This document shows, piece by piece, positions 8,517 to 17,182 of a DNA stretch of 59,926 bases. Numbering within the stretch: position 1 is the stretch's first letter; every line of letters starts with the position of its first letter. The DNA lies in NCBI GenBank assembly GCA_902826685.1, contig CADEFT010000041.1, forward strand, positions 1-59,926, in the 5' to 3' direction. The stretch comes from an uncultured Acidobacteriota bacterium (GTDB lineage: Bacteria; Acidobacteriota; Terriglobia; Bryobacterales; Bryobacteraceae). The notes under the pieces were generated by a model. The model ran no database searches. It was not told where the DNA came from and saw nothing but the letters and a program-made list of their open reading frames with translations. The position numbers were made by a program, and so were the translations under genes.

Positions 8517-9626
8517 TTAAGCGAGCTGAAATTCCTGCCCCATCAAGTAGGCCGTCAGCGAGCCCGATGCGCTGGTTCGCGACGGTGGGTGAAAGGCGAG
8601 CGCGCGCGTGGCGGCTAGCAGGTAGGCCACCTCCGGATTTCCGATGAAGGCGATGCCACCCAGAAGTTCGGCCGCGCGCGCCACCACGCGCTCAATCGAC
8701 GACTGAATGCCGAAGCGCACCAGCAGCGAGCGTGCCAGTGAGCTTTCGGTTCGCTCACCGGCGTCCATCGCGTGAGCCAGGCCTTCAAGAGCCGCCATGC
8801 CGGTCTCGGTCTCGGTGGCAAGCGCCGTCTGCTCGCAGGATGCACCTTTGCGCGAAGTCATCACGCGTTCCACCAGCGCGCTGGCCATGCCCAGGTAGGA
8901 CGCCGAAACCAATAGTTCGAACCACAGGAAACCGGCGGTTTCGATGGGGTCGAGCTTTTCCTGAACCTGCGGAAAGAACATCATCTGTTCGGGAACGAAG
9001 ACGTCGGTCAGAGTCAGTTCGTCGCTTTCCGCCCCGGCCAGAACGTTTGTTTTCCAAAACGGCTTGCGGCCGATGCCCTCGCTATCGGCTGAAATAATGG
9101 CGACGGCGCGCGCCGTGCCCTCAGGCCCGCCGACGCCGACACTCGCCGTGAGCAGGTGCATGGAGTGCGACAATGTGCAAGGCTTCTTCGACCCGTTCAC
9201 CAGGTAGCCCCCATCCACTTTCGAAGCGCGAATGGCCGGCGTGAGAATGCTCGCGCCCGTGCGGCCTTCGGCGAATCCGGAAGCCACCAGCAACTGCCCT
9301 CCGCAGATCGTCTTCAGGAACTCACTGCTGTATTCGCCATACTCGACCAGCGTGGCGAGAGAAAAATTGTGCATCGTAGCCGCGATGCCGAGCGATGGCG
9401 ACCGGCTGCCGATGGCGCGATGCACTCGTACGGCGTCGACGGCGCCCGCTCCCTGGCCACCATACGTTTTGGGGACCAGCATCGCCGGTCCGCCGGCCTC
9501 GCGGAAAAGAGCGATGCCCGGATTGCCCGGTCTTTCGAGTTCCTCAAAGGGCACTTGCCGTAGTTGCTCATCGAGTCCGGGCAGATAGGTGCGGAGAGTC
9601 TGCCGCTCCGTTTGCAGGTAGTTCAT
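8517..9626 (-). CDS. Acyl-CoA dehydrogenase-like flavin N-hydroxylase, VlmH-like
   Basis: 369 residues with the three-part acyl-CoA dehydrogenase fold: helical N-domain, beta middle domain (SGFAEGRTGASILTPAI, then NGSKKPCTLS) and C-terminal helical domain. The conserved catalytic Glu region of true beta-oxidation dehydrogenases is not apparent. Relatives such as isobutylamine N-hydroxylase (VlmH) use reduced flavin from a reductase to hydroxylate a primary amine. A flavin reductase is in the same operon and an amine-forming fusion lies immediately upstream, which supports N-hydroxylation of an alkylamine. Start ATG with a GAGGAA ribosome site. Confidence 0.82.
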   Translation of the reverse strand: MNYLQTERQTLRTYLPGLDEQLRQVPFEELERPGNPGIALFREAGGPAMLVPKTYGGQGAGAVDAVRVHRAIGSRSPSLGIAATMHNFSLATLVEYGEYSSEFLKTICGGQLLVASGFAEGRTGASILTPAIRASKVDGGYLVNGSKKPCTLSHSMHLLTASVGVGGPEGTARAVAIISADSEGIGRKPFWKTNVLAGAESDELTLTDVFVPEQMMFFPQVQEKLDPIETAGFLWFELLVSASYLGMASALVERVMTSRKGASCEQTALATETETGMAALEGLAHAMDAGERTESSLARSLLVRFGIQSSIERVVARAAELLGGIAFIGNPEVAYLLAATRALAFHPPSRTSASGSLTAYLMGQEFQLA

Positions 9627-9639
9627 GGCGTTCCTCGTG

Positions 9640-12093
9640 CTAATTCCGTTGCGCGGCGGCTACTTCGAAGCCATGCCGCAAAGAGAGATCTTCAAATTCC
9701 AGGACCTGCCTCAGGTCCAGATCCAGGCCAAGGCTTGTATCGCCGTAGCGGTGCTCCAGCGCGAGCATCATCGTCTCGGCCATACAGGCGTAGACATGGC
9801 CGGGGTCGATATCGATGCGGAAGCTCATCGAGGATCCTTCGGGCAGACGGATGACACCGCCGTCGAGAATCGTCACATCCGGCCGGATTTCGCGTATCCC
9901 GCGGTCTACATTGGGCGGACGCGAGATATCGCAGACCACGGCGCCAGGGGCCAGATCGCCAGGCTTGACGATCTCGCCGGTGGCACTGGTAGCCGTAACG
10001 ATGACGTCCGATTGCGGCAGCCATTCGGCGCTATCGCACGTCGTGACGACGCGCTCCACGTAGCCCGTCTCCGCCGCAATCTTCACCAGCCGCCGCATGC
10101 TTTCCCGCGGGTGGCTCGGATTTCCAATCAGAACCAGGCGCCGTACACGCCCCGCCAGCATAAGTGCCAACGCGCGGCCAATCGAGCCTGTGGCGCCAAC
10201 GATTGCGACCGTGCAATCGCCCAAGCCACGGCCCTGGCGCGCAAGCGCCGCTTCAATCGAAAGCCGGCCCGCAACCGAGGTGTAGGAGTTGCCGGTGGTG
10301 AGCGCAGGCAGTCCGGTACCTTTCAGGTAAAGACCTCCGCGAGTCACCACCGAAACGAAGCCGCCAAGTCCGATGATCTCCGCGCCTCTCGAGCGCGCCA
10401 GTTCCGCCGCCATACGAATCTCGGCGATCGCGTCGCGATGAGGGAGCGCCACCATCTCCTCGGCGGTATGAGGAACCACGATGAAGTCGCCGTGCGCCCG
10501 CTTGCCCGAGCGCGCTTCGACAACAGCTTCCCCCACTACGAAAGGATCGAAGTTCTCACCCACGCAGGCGGCCAGTTTCCCCAGTTGCGGCTCGGAAAGC
10601 GCCTGCAGTGTGCTGTCGGCATCGGCGTAATTACGGATGGTCAGCGGATGGAACAGGAACGCAAACCGTCCGTCGCCGGCGCGCTTTCTACCGGTCGCCT
10701 GTGCGATCGATCGCGACCGCGGCGCGAGGGTCCGGGCGCTGTCGAAGCCCGTGATGTGCGCCGTGAAGGCGGCCGTATCGCGCCGGGCGAGCGCCACCAG
10801 CATCTCCTCGAAGGAGCGCAGGAACAGATCGCACTCTTCGCGGCCCGCCGTGAGCGGCGGCTGGATTCGCAGAATACCGCCCTGATTGAGCGTGTAGCCG
10901 AGCCGCACACCGTGGCGGTTGAGCATGTAAGTCACCACCAGCGGCGTGAAGAACTCGGTCTCGCCCAGGCATCCGAGCAGGCTATCCATCCAACCGTCGC
11001 GGGTCAGGCCGAACTTCACGCCCAGCATGAAGCCACGCCCGCGAACCTCTTCAATGAGGCCGGGATACTGGTTTTGAAGCCACAATAGGCGATCGCGGAG
11101 ATACGCCCCGTGCCGCGCGACGTCGCGGATCAGCGCGTGGTTGTTCTCCTCCAGCAGATCGAGCGTAGCGAGTCCAACCCGGCAGGCGAGCGCGTTCCCA
11201 GCAAAGGTGGACGTGTGCTTCAGTGCGAAGTCGTCGGTCACATACTCGCCGCGAGCGAGCACGGCGCCGATCGGCACCATGCCGCCGCCAAGAGCCTTGG
11301 CTACCGTCATCACATCGGGCGACACTTCTGCCGCGTCGCAAGCGAACAGGACCCCGGTGCGGCCGAGACCAGTCTGAATTTCGTCGGCTACGAACAGCGT
11401 ACCGGTGGCCTTGCAGATCTGTTCCACTCTTTTCAGATAGCCTTCGGGCGGCTCGACAATGCCGCCTTCGCCCTGAAGGGCCTCCACGAAAAAGCCCGCG
11501 TACTCCTTGCCCGCCAGCGCTTTCTCAAGCGCCGCGGCATCGCCGTACGCCACGTAGTCGAAGCCCGGAACGGGTGCTCCGAACGCCTTCTGATACTTCG
11601 GCTTGTCGGTGGCCGAAAGAGCCCCCAGCGTCTTGCCATGAAATCCATTCGATGCCGCTAGAATCTTGTGACGACCCGTGGCGGAACGGCAAAGCTTGAT
11701 CGCGGCTTCCACCGCTTCGGCGCCGCTGTTGGCGAACGTCACGCGGTTCAGCCCTTCGGGCGCCGCTTTTACCAGCCGCTCGGCCAGTTCTCCCGCGGGA
11801 TTCAGGAGCGAAGGCTGCACGAAGCTCGGCTCCATGCTGTCGCGAAGCTGTTCGATCGCGTTCCAGATGCGAGGGTGGTTGAAACCGAACGGCAGCGCGC
11901 CGTATTGCGCGAGGAAGTCGAGATAGCGCTTTCCCGAGGAATCGAACAGGTAGCAGCCTTCGCCCCGCACGTAGCTCTTGTCGAGCATGAGCTGGCCCAG
12001 AACGCGAGCCAGCCTGGGGTTGGCATACGTCTCAAACGGATGATCCGTTCGGGCAGTTGGCGCGGAATCTTCGACCGATGCGAGCACAGTCAC
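9640..12093 (-). CDS. Fusion: class-III PLP aminotransferase + acyl-ACP reductase (AAR)
   Basis: 817 residues. Residues ~20-440 are a class-III aminotransferase with D237 (ADEIQTG) and the PLP lysine K266 (VAKALGGG). Residues ~475-817 match cyanobacterial acyl-ACP reductase: GLGGFVSVV, TTGNSYTS, the NADP-binding loop GATGSIG (633-639), the Cys-containing VYACMAET (C770, the position of the thioester-forming Cys) and a C-terminal RHGFE. Acyl-ACP would be reduced to an aldehyde and handed directly to the aminotransferase to give a fatty primary amine. GTG start at 12093 with a GGGGGAGG site, two bases after the upstream stop. The open frame further upstream is a shadow. Confidence 0.93.
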   Translation of the reverse strand: MTVLASVEDSAPTARTDHPFETYANPRLARVLGQLMLDKSYVRGEGCYLFDSSGKRYLDFLAQYGALPFGFNHPRIWNAIEQLRDSMEPSFVQPSLLNPAGELAERLVKAAPEGLNRVTFANSGAEAVEAAIKLCRSATGRHKILAASNGFHGKTLGALSATDKPKYQKAFGAPVPGFDYVAYGDAAALEKALAGKEYAGFFVEALQGEGGIVEPPEGYLKRVEQICKATGTLFVADEIQTGLGRTGVLFACDAAEVSPDVMTVAKALGGGMVPIGAVLARGEYVTDDFALKHTSTFAGNALACRVGLATLDLLEENNHALIRDVARHGAYLRDRLLWLQNQYPGLIEEVRGRGFMLGVKFGLTRDGWMDSLLGCLGETEFFTPLVVTYMLNRHGVRLGYTLNQGGILRIQPPLTAGREECDLFLRSFEEMLVALARRDTAAFTAHITGFDSARTLAPRSRSIAQATGRKRAGDGRFAFLFHPLTIRNYADADSTLQALSEPQLGKLAACVGENFDPFVVGEAVVEARSGKRAHGDFIVVPHTAEEMVALPHRDAIAEIRMAAELARSRGAEIIGLGGFVSVVTRGGLYLKGTGLPALTTGNSYTSVAGRLSIEAALARQGRGLGDCTVAIVGATGSIGRALALMLAGRVRRLVLIGNPSHPRESMRRLVKIAAETGYVERVVTTCDSAEWLPQSDVIVTATSATGEIVKPGDLAPGAVVCDISRPPNVDRGIREIRPDVTILDGGVIRLPEGSSMSFRIDIDPGHVYACMAETMMLALEHRYGDTSLGLDLDLRQVLEFEDLSLRHGFEVAAAQRN

Positions 12094-12095
12094 GT

Positions 12096-14090
12096 TTACC
12101 TCCCCCCCGCGCCAAGCTGCGCGGTGAGTGAACTGGAAAGCCCGCTCAGGCTCGGCTCTCCCACGAAAAGAATCTCCACCGGCAGTTCCACACCGAACCG
12201 CTCTTCGATCGCCGCCACCAGTTCCGAAGCGCGCAACGAATCGAGGCCATACTCGGCGATCGGGCGATTGCGGTCGAAACTCGATGGTGCGATTTTCAGC
12301 GCCTGGCAGAGTTCGGCTTCGAGCCAGCAGGTAACGTCGGGAGGCATCCCCGCCGGGTTCGCCGCCGCGGCCGGCGCCTCCGCCAGGTTGTGCCATGCCT
12401 TGAAGACTTCCAGTTCGCCGGCCAGATAGGCTTTGCGAGTCGCACTGCGTTGAATCTTGCCGCTCGATGTTTTCAGGCACGTGGCGGGCTGGATCAACAC
12501 GACCTCGGAAACCGAGACGCCGTGTTCGGCCGCCACGTGCCGCTGAACCGCTTCGCCGATCTCTTCCATCGATGCGCCGTGACGGCGCTCTCGCGACACT
12601 TCCGCCACCAGGACGAGACGTTCTTCCCCGCCCGCATCGACGGCGAAGGCGACACTGCATCCCGGCCGCAACGCGGCGTGGCTCGATTCCGCCGTCAGTT
12701 CGATGTCCTGGGGATAATGATTGGCGCCGCGAATGATGATAAGGTCCTTCAAGCGCCCCAGCACGAACAGTTCCCCTTCGATGAGTACGCCCAGGTCACC
12801 GGTCCGCAGGAAGGCCTCATCGCCGCCGGTCAGACGCGCCTCAAACGTTTCCTTCGAAAGTTCCGGTTTGTTCCAATACCCGGTGGCGACCGATGCATCG
12901 GAGACCCAGATCTCGCCGACGGTGCCCTCGGGACATTCCCCCCGGCTCGCCGGGTCCACGATTCGCAAGGCTTGCATGTGCGACCGGCCCGAGCCGACGT
13001 GGCGTTCTCCCTCCGATGCCGCAACGGCGCGATTATCCTGCATCGCCCGGCGGTCGAACGCAGTGACGACGGGCGCGGCGGACACGGCGCCACCGGTGAC
13101 GAACAGCGTGGTTTCGGCCATGCCATAGCAAGGGAACAGCGCCTGGTCGCGAAAGCCATACGGGCGGAACCGCGCCGCGAAGCGCTCCAGCGTACCCGCG
13201 CGCACCGGCTCGGCGCCGTTGAAAGCGATGCGCCACCGGCTCAGGTCGAGATTCGCGCAATCTTCCGGCTTCACCTTCTGCGCGCACAGATCGTAAGCGA
13301 AATTCGGACCGCCGCTCGCGGTGGCTCCAAATCGCGACACGGCTTCGAGCCACGTCGCGGGCCGCCGCAGGAAAGCCGCGGGCGACATCAGGTAGGCGCG
13401 AAATCCACCGTACACGGCCGCCAGTACGTTCCCGATGAGGCCCATGTCGTGGTAGATCGGCAGCCAGGAAACCACAACGGTGCTTTCATCCAGATCGAAC
13501 GCCTTGTGGATGAGCGCTTCGTTGTGCATCAGATTGCCGTGGGTCACCATCACGCCCTTGGGCGCCGACGTGGAGCCGGAAGTGTACTGCAGAAACGCCA
13601 GCGTTCCGGCGGAAAGACCGGACGGCTGCCAGTCCTCGGCCCCGCTGAAATCGAAAAGATCGGTGGCGATCCATTCAATGGACTCAAGCGCCGGGTGATT
13701 GGCGAACGCCGCACGGACGTTGGCCAGCGTATCGGCGTCGGTCAACACATAGCGCGGCGCGCAGTCTTCCATGATCGAAAGCAGCCGCTTCAAGTTCCGG
13801 TTCATGCGCGGCGGATACGCCGGCACCGCCACGACGCCGCCATAGAGGCAGCCGAAGAAGGCGGTGATGTAATCAAGTCCGGTGGGATAGAGCAGCACGG
13901 CCCGGCTGCCCGAGGCGTTCGCCGCTTCAAAGAAACGGCCCATCGCGCGGGCACGGCGGTCCAGTTCACCGAAAGTGAGCCGGCCGCACTCGCTGCCATC
14001 GTCGGCAAGCATGTGATAGACCGTGGCGTCCGGCGAAGTCTTCGCCCGCGAAACCGCGACATCCACCAATGTTCGAAATTCCTTGTTCAT
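12096..14090 (-). CDS. Fatty acyl-AMP ligase (FAAL) with C-terminal acyl carrier protein domain
   Basis: 664 residues. Adenylation domain ~1-575 with the AMP-binding loop YTSGSTSAPKG (169-179) and the FAAL-like AVPAYPPR near residue 90. ACP domain ~575-664 with the phosphopantetheine serine S618 in GLDSLRAS. It should activate a free fatty acid as acyl-AMP and load it onto its own ACP, which makes it the natural acyl donor for the reductase domain encoded next (2-bp gap). No condensation or ketosynthase domain is present, so it is not an NRPS/PKS module. A phosphopantetheinyl transferase is not in the window. Confidence 0.93.
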   Translation of the reverse strand: MNKEFRTLVDVAVSRAKTSPDATVYHMLADDGSECGRLTFGELDRRARAMGRFFEAANASGSRAVLLYPTGLDYITAFFGCLYGGVVAVPAYPPRMNRNLKRLLSIMEDCAPRYVLTDADTLANVRAAFANHPALESIEWIATDLFDFSGAEDWQPSGLSAGTLAFLQYTSGSTSAPKGVMVTHGNLMHNEALIHKAFDLDESTVVVSWLPIYHDMGLIGNVLAAVYGGFRAYLMSPAAFLRRPATWLEAVSRFGATASGGPNFAYDLCAQKVKPEDCANLDLSRWRIAFNGAEPVRAGTLERFAARFRPYGFRDQALFPCYGMAETTLFVTGGAVSAAPVVTAFDRRAMQDNRAVAASEGERHVGSGRSHMQALRIVDPASRGECPEGTVGEIWVSDASVATGYWNKPELSKETFEARLTGGDEAFLRTGDLGVLIEGELFVLGRLKDLIIIRGANHYPQDIELTAESSHAALRPGCSVAFAVDAGGEERLVLVAEVSRERRHGASMEEIGEAVQRHVAAEHGVSVSEVVLIQPATCLKTSSGKIQRSATRKAYLAGELEVFKAWHNLAEAPAAAANPAGMPPDVTCWLEAELCQALKIAPSSFDRNRPIAEYGLDSLRASELVAAIEERFGVELPVEILFVGEPSLSGLSSSLTAQLGAGGR

Positions 14091-14159
14091 GTGCGTACCC
14101 CTGCCGTCTGAAATGTTCCAGCCTCGAATTTGCTTCCTACGAATAAGTGGTGCGGGACG

Positions 14160-15257
14160 CTAGAGCGTTGCGCGATTTCCGCGGGAAACCGCGGCCGGCG
14201 CCGGCGCGGCTTCGTTCAGAAACTGGACGGTGACGCGCAGGCCGAGCACCAGGCGCGGCTCGGCTTCGTCAAGATCGACCAGCACCTCAAGCACGTCACG
14301 ATCGCTCTTCTCCGCCGGGTCCCCGGTGCGGACGCGCTTGCGTCCCATCAACGAACCGAGAGACGCCACGCGGCCGCTTACTTTCCGCGCGCGTAACGCG
14401 TCGGCCGAAATCAATACCGGCTGTCCCGCCCGCACGTGTGCGATATCCCGTTCGTCCACTTCGGCTCGCACGCGCATGCGCGAGGCGTCTACGACACTGA
14501 CGATCGGCTGAGGGAAAACGACGCTCACCACCTCCCCCGCGCGCATGAAGCGCCGCACCACCGTGCCACCGGTTGGAGTGCGCACGTTGCATTTGGCGAT
14601 CATCGCGGCGAGAGCGCGAATTCGCTCTTCGGCCAAGCGAATCTCGGCATCGGCCTTGGCGACTTCTTCCGGCAGCGGCGGCGCGTTCAGCAGCTTTTCC
14701 CGTTCGAGAGCCGCGCGGACGACCGCTTCCGCCACTTCCTTATCGCCGCGGGCGCGATCGAACGAGGCGCGCGGAACGTCGCCGGTTTCCAGAAGCGTCG
14801 ACTGGCGGTTGAAGTGAATCAGCGTCTGATCGAGCGCGGCACGGGCCCTCGACACCTCGGCCGCGGCCTGCTGCCGTTCTTCCACGCGGCTGCCTCGCAG
14901 CAGACGAGCCTTCGCCTGGCGCGCGGTTTCGGCGGCGGCTTTCGATTGATCGAGCTCCGCTTTCAGCTCCGGCCGCTCCACCCTGGCGATCGTATCGCCA
15001 GCCTTGACCCGCTGCCCTTCCTCCACCAGCACCGCCGACAGAACGCCGTCGATTCCAGCCGAGACGTTCACCGGCTCCGAGGCGCCTTCGGTTCTGCCCG
15101 GCGCCGCGAGCACAACGGGCATCTCCGCGGCGGGTTCGGCATGCGCCACCAGTTCCGGCAGTCGCGCAGGCGTATGACGGGCACTTCCACCGAACCATCC
15201 GGCCGCCCCGCAGAGGGCGCACAACATCAATACCGGCATCGGCCTTGACAGCGTCAT
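14160..15257 (-). CDS. HlyD/DevB-type periplasmic adaptor (membrane fusion) protein
   Basis: 365 residues: N-terminal membrane anchor (~8-25), split biotinyl-lipoyl motif (SAGIDGVLSAVLVEEGQRV), a long coiled-coil hairpin (~100-215, rich in Ala, Glu, Arg and Gln) and a beta-barrel domain. It bridges the inner-membrane ABC permease to an outer-membrane TolC-type channel, present here at 19968-21281. Start overlaps the ATPase stop (ATGA). A 69-bp gap separates its stop from the FAAL start, the largest gap in the operon. Confidence 0.9.
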   Translation of the reverse strand: MTLSRPMPVLMLCALCGAAGWFGGSARHTPARLPELVAHAEPAAEMPVVLAAPGRTEGASEPVNVSAGIDGVLSAVLVEEGQRVKAGDTIARVERPELKAELDQSKAAAETARQAKARLLRGSRVEERQQAAAEVSRARAALDQTLIHFNRQSTLLETGDVPRASFDRARGDKEVAEAVVRAALEREKLLNAPPLPEEVAKADAEIRLAEERIRALAAMIAKCNVRTPTGGTVVRRFMRAGEVVSVVFPQPIVSVVDASRMRVRAEVDERDIAHVRAGQPVLISADALRARKVSGRVASLGSLMGRKRVRTGDPAEKSDRDVLEVLVDLDEAEPRLVLGLRVTVQFLNEAAPAPAAVSRGNRATL

Positions 15258-15946
15258 TGGATCTCTCCTGAATCTTTGGTAACTTGCCCGTCCGACATTT
15301 CGACGATTCGATCGCCGCGTTCGAGCCAGCGGTTGTCGTGCGTTACGACGACGACGATTCGCCTGGCTCCGGCGGCGATGCCGCGTAGTAGCGATGCGAT
15401 CTGCTCCCCCGAGGCATGATCGAGCGAAGCCGTCGGCTCATCCGCCAGCAGAATGGGTGGATCGTTGACCAGGGCGCGCGCGATCGCGACTCGCTGCTTC
15501 TCGCCTCCACTGAGCTCCGATGGCAGGCAGTTGGCCCGATGGCTTACGCCTACCGCCTCGAGCGCGGCTTTGGCTTTGTCGAGCGCGCGCGGCCCGCGCA
15601 CTCCTCCAATCTCGAGCGCCACCAATGCGTTCTCGATCGCCGTCAGCGAGCGGAAAAGCCGGAACGCCTGGAACACGTACCCGATGGAACGCTGCCGCAA
15701 GCGGCCCGCTTCCTCCTGATCGAGGCCGCGCACGGTGGTCCCCATGATCGAAACCTCACCCGTATCCGGCGTCAAGAGCCCACCGAGCGCCGATAGCAAC
15801 GTCGTCTTGCCGCTGCCCGAGGGACCCATGATCAAAGTCAGTTCGCCGGGCCGGAAGTCGAGGGTGACATCGCGCAGCGCCCGCACGGTGGCGGCGCCGC
15901 TGCCGTAAGAAACGCTGACATGATCGGTACTCAGACAGGTATTCAT
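15254..15946 (-). CDS. ABC transporter ATPase, LolD/MacB/DevA type
   Basis: 230-residue nucleotide-binding subunit: Walker A GPSGSGKTT, Q-loop in GYVFQAFRL, signature LSGGEKQRV, Walker B ILLADEP and H-loop VVVTHD. ATG at 15946 overlaps the permease stop (ATGA); the longer open frame is antisense noise. It forms a DevBCA/MacAB-like exporter with the genes on either side. Confidence 0.93.
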   Translation of the reverse strand: MNTCLSTDHVSVSYGSGAATVRALRDVTLDFRPGELTLIMGPSGSGKTTLLSALGGLLTPDTGEVSIMGTTVRGLDQEEAGRLRQRSIGYVFQAFRLFRSLTAIENALVALEIGGVRGPRALDKAKAALEAVGVSHRANCLPSELSGGEKQRVAIARALVNDPPILLADEPTASLDHASGEQIASLLRGIAAGARRIVVVVTHDNRWLERGDRIVEMSDGQVTKDSGEIQ

Positions 15947-17061
15947 GCGCGAAACACCCTCGCCGGCTCGACACTCACCGCCTTGCGAACGGACACGATC
16001 GCGGCCAGGCTGCACATTCCCAGCGTCACGGCCACCATGCTCACTGGCATCCACCAGGGCATGTAGACCCATGCGATGCTTTGCTTCACCAGGCGCACCA
16101 GCGGGATCGTGATGGAAACTCCAATGAGGGCTCCGATCGATCCGCTGATCCATGCCTGGGTCAGCACGATGCGTTGGATATAGAAACGGGAAGCGCCCAT
16201 CGCCTTCAACGTGGCGAACTCTTCCAGGTTTTCCATCGTGGTGGCGTAGATGGTCTGCGAAACGACGACCGTGCCCACCACGAAGCCCAAGAACGCCGCC
16301 GTGAGAATCGCGCTGCCCGCGCCCGTCAACATGGTCCAGTAGGTCTGCGCCTCCCACGCGAATTCCTCGCGGCGCCAGACGTTGACCTCCGGCATGCGGC
16401 TCTGAAGCTCCGACTGAATCCGCGCGAGGCTGGATCCGGTGGACGCATGAACCGCGAGAAAGTGTACGTCCTCCCCGCTCAGGCCCAGATACTGGACGGC
16501 GTCCCGATAGGTGGTGAACATGTACGGCTGACCGATAAACGATCCGAAATCACTGATGACCTCGGCCACGCTCGCCTGCCGGCGGTTGATCTCGACACCG
16601 ATGCCCGCTCCCGATACTTCAAGCAGCTCCGCGTTCGATTCGTCGAGCATCACCATCTCCGGCTTCAAGGGTCCTTCCGAACCGCTGAGATAGGGAAGCG
16701 GAAATTCGCGGCCGGCGCCGTGCTCGGTCCCGACGACGTAGACCAGTTGGCTCTTGCCGGAAGGTTTCTTCCAGACGGCGGCTCCGGCCACCACGCGCTC
16801 CACGGCGATGACACCGGGAATACCCAGGGCGATTTCGCGGAAACGAGCGGGCACAGGCGTCGCGCATTCAAAGCACGCCACGCCCTTGGCCACGATCCAA
16901 AACTCCGCGTCGGAGGCGTCGATCACGCGCGATGCCGATCGCATGAAGCCGGTCAGCAGGCTGCCCTGAAGCACCATCAGCAACACGGCAAACGAGATGC
17001 CGCAGAGTGTGACGGCGAAGCGCGTTCGTTCGTGGCAGAGATTCCTCCAGGCCAAACCCAT
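15943..17061 (-). CDS. ABC export permease, FtsX/DevC-like
   Basis: 372 residues with the topology of the paralogue at 1704-2822: one N-terminal helix, a large periplasmic domain and three C-terminal helices. First gene of the leftward operon, ATG start, coupled by ATGA to the ATPase. With ATPase, adaptor and TolC-like protein it makes a complete tripartite exporter, presumably for the cluster's product. DevC-type permeases often move lipids or lipid-like molecules, which suits a fatty azoxy compound (inference). Confidence 0.9.
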   Translation of the reverse strand: MGLAWRNLCHERTRFAVTLCGISFAVLLMVLQGSLLTGFMRSASRVIDASDAEFWIVAKGVACFECATPVPARFREIALGIPGVIAVERVVAGAAVWKKPSGKSQLVYVVGTEHGAGREFPLPYLSGSEGPLKPEMVMLDESNAELLEVSGAGIGVEINRRQASVAEVISDFGSFIGQPYMFTTYRDAVQYLGLSGEDVHFLAVHASTGSSLARIQSELQSRMPEVNVWRREEFAWEAQTYWTMLTGAGSAILTAAFLGFVVGTVVVSQTIYATTMENLEEFATLKAMGASRFYIQRIVLTQAWISGSIGALIGVSITIPLVRLVKQSIAWVYMPWWMPVSMVAVTLGMCSLAAIVSVRKAVSVEPARVFRA

Positions 17062-17182
17062 GACAACGACATAGTGGGAGCACGGCGAAGTCCGTTGCAG
17101 CCCGCCCTATTCTTTCGTGTCGCTTGTTCGTGGGAACGCACAAATGATCCGAATCGCGCGCGAGTGTCACTAGTTCGAGCGA
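17062..17182. promoter_or_regulatory. Divergent intergenic control region of the two biosynthetic operons
   Basis: The only sizeable gap between the two operons, separating start codons at 17061 (-) and 17183 (+). It holds a 14-bp direct repeat (17117-17130 and 17164-17177). I cannot identify -35/-10 boxes with confidence. Expression of both operons is probably controlled here, plausibly by the LuxR-type protein of the rightward operon. Confidence 0.6.
17117..17177 (+). repeat. Direct repeat GTGTCRCTWGTTCG, candidate operator
   Basis: Copy 1 is GTGTCGCTTGTTCG (17117-17130), copy 2 is GTGTCACTAGTTCG (17164-17177); 12 of 14 bases are identical and the copies are 47 bp apart, about four and a half helical turns. 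The second copy ends five bases before the MmgE/PrpD start codon. Confidence 0.5.

Noticed and set aside
8517..9626. Beta-oxidation acyl-CoA dehydrogenase
   Set aside because: No other beta-oxidation gene nearby, no clear catalytic Glu, and a flavin reductase in the same operon instead of electron-transfer flavoprotein.
7071..12093. Alkane biosynthesis (acyl-ACP reductase plus diiron deformylating oxygenase)
   Set aside because: The reductase is fused to an aminotransferase, the diiron protein is about 90 residues too long for that oxygenase, and the other genes fit amine N-oxidation.
12096..14090. NRPS module
   Set aside because: No condensation domain; adenylation domain has FAAL features and the partner is an acyl-ACP reductase.
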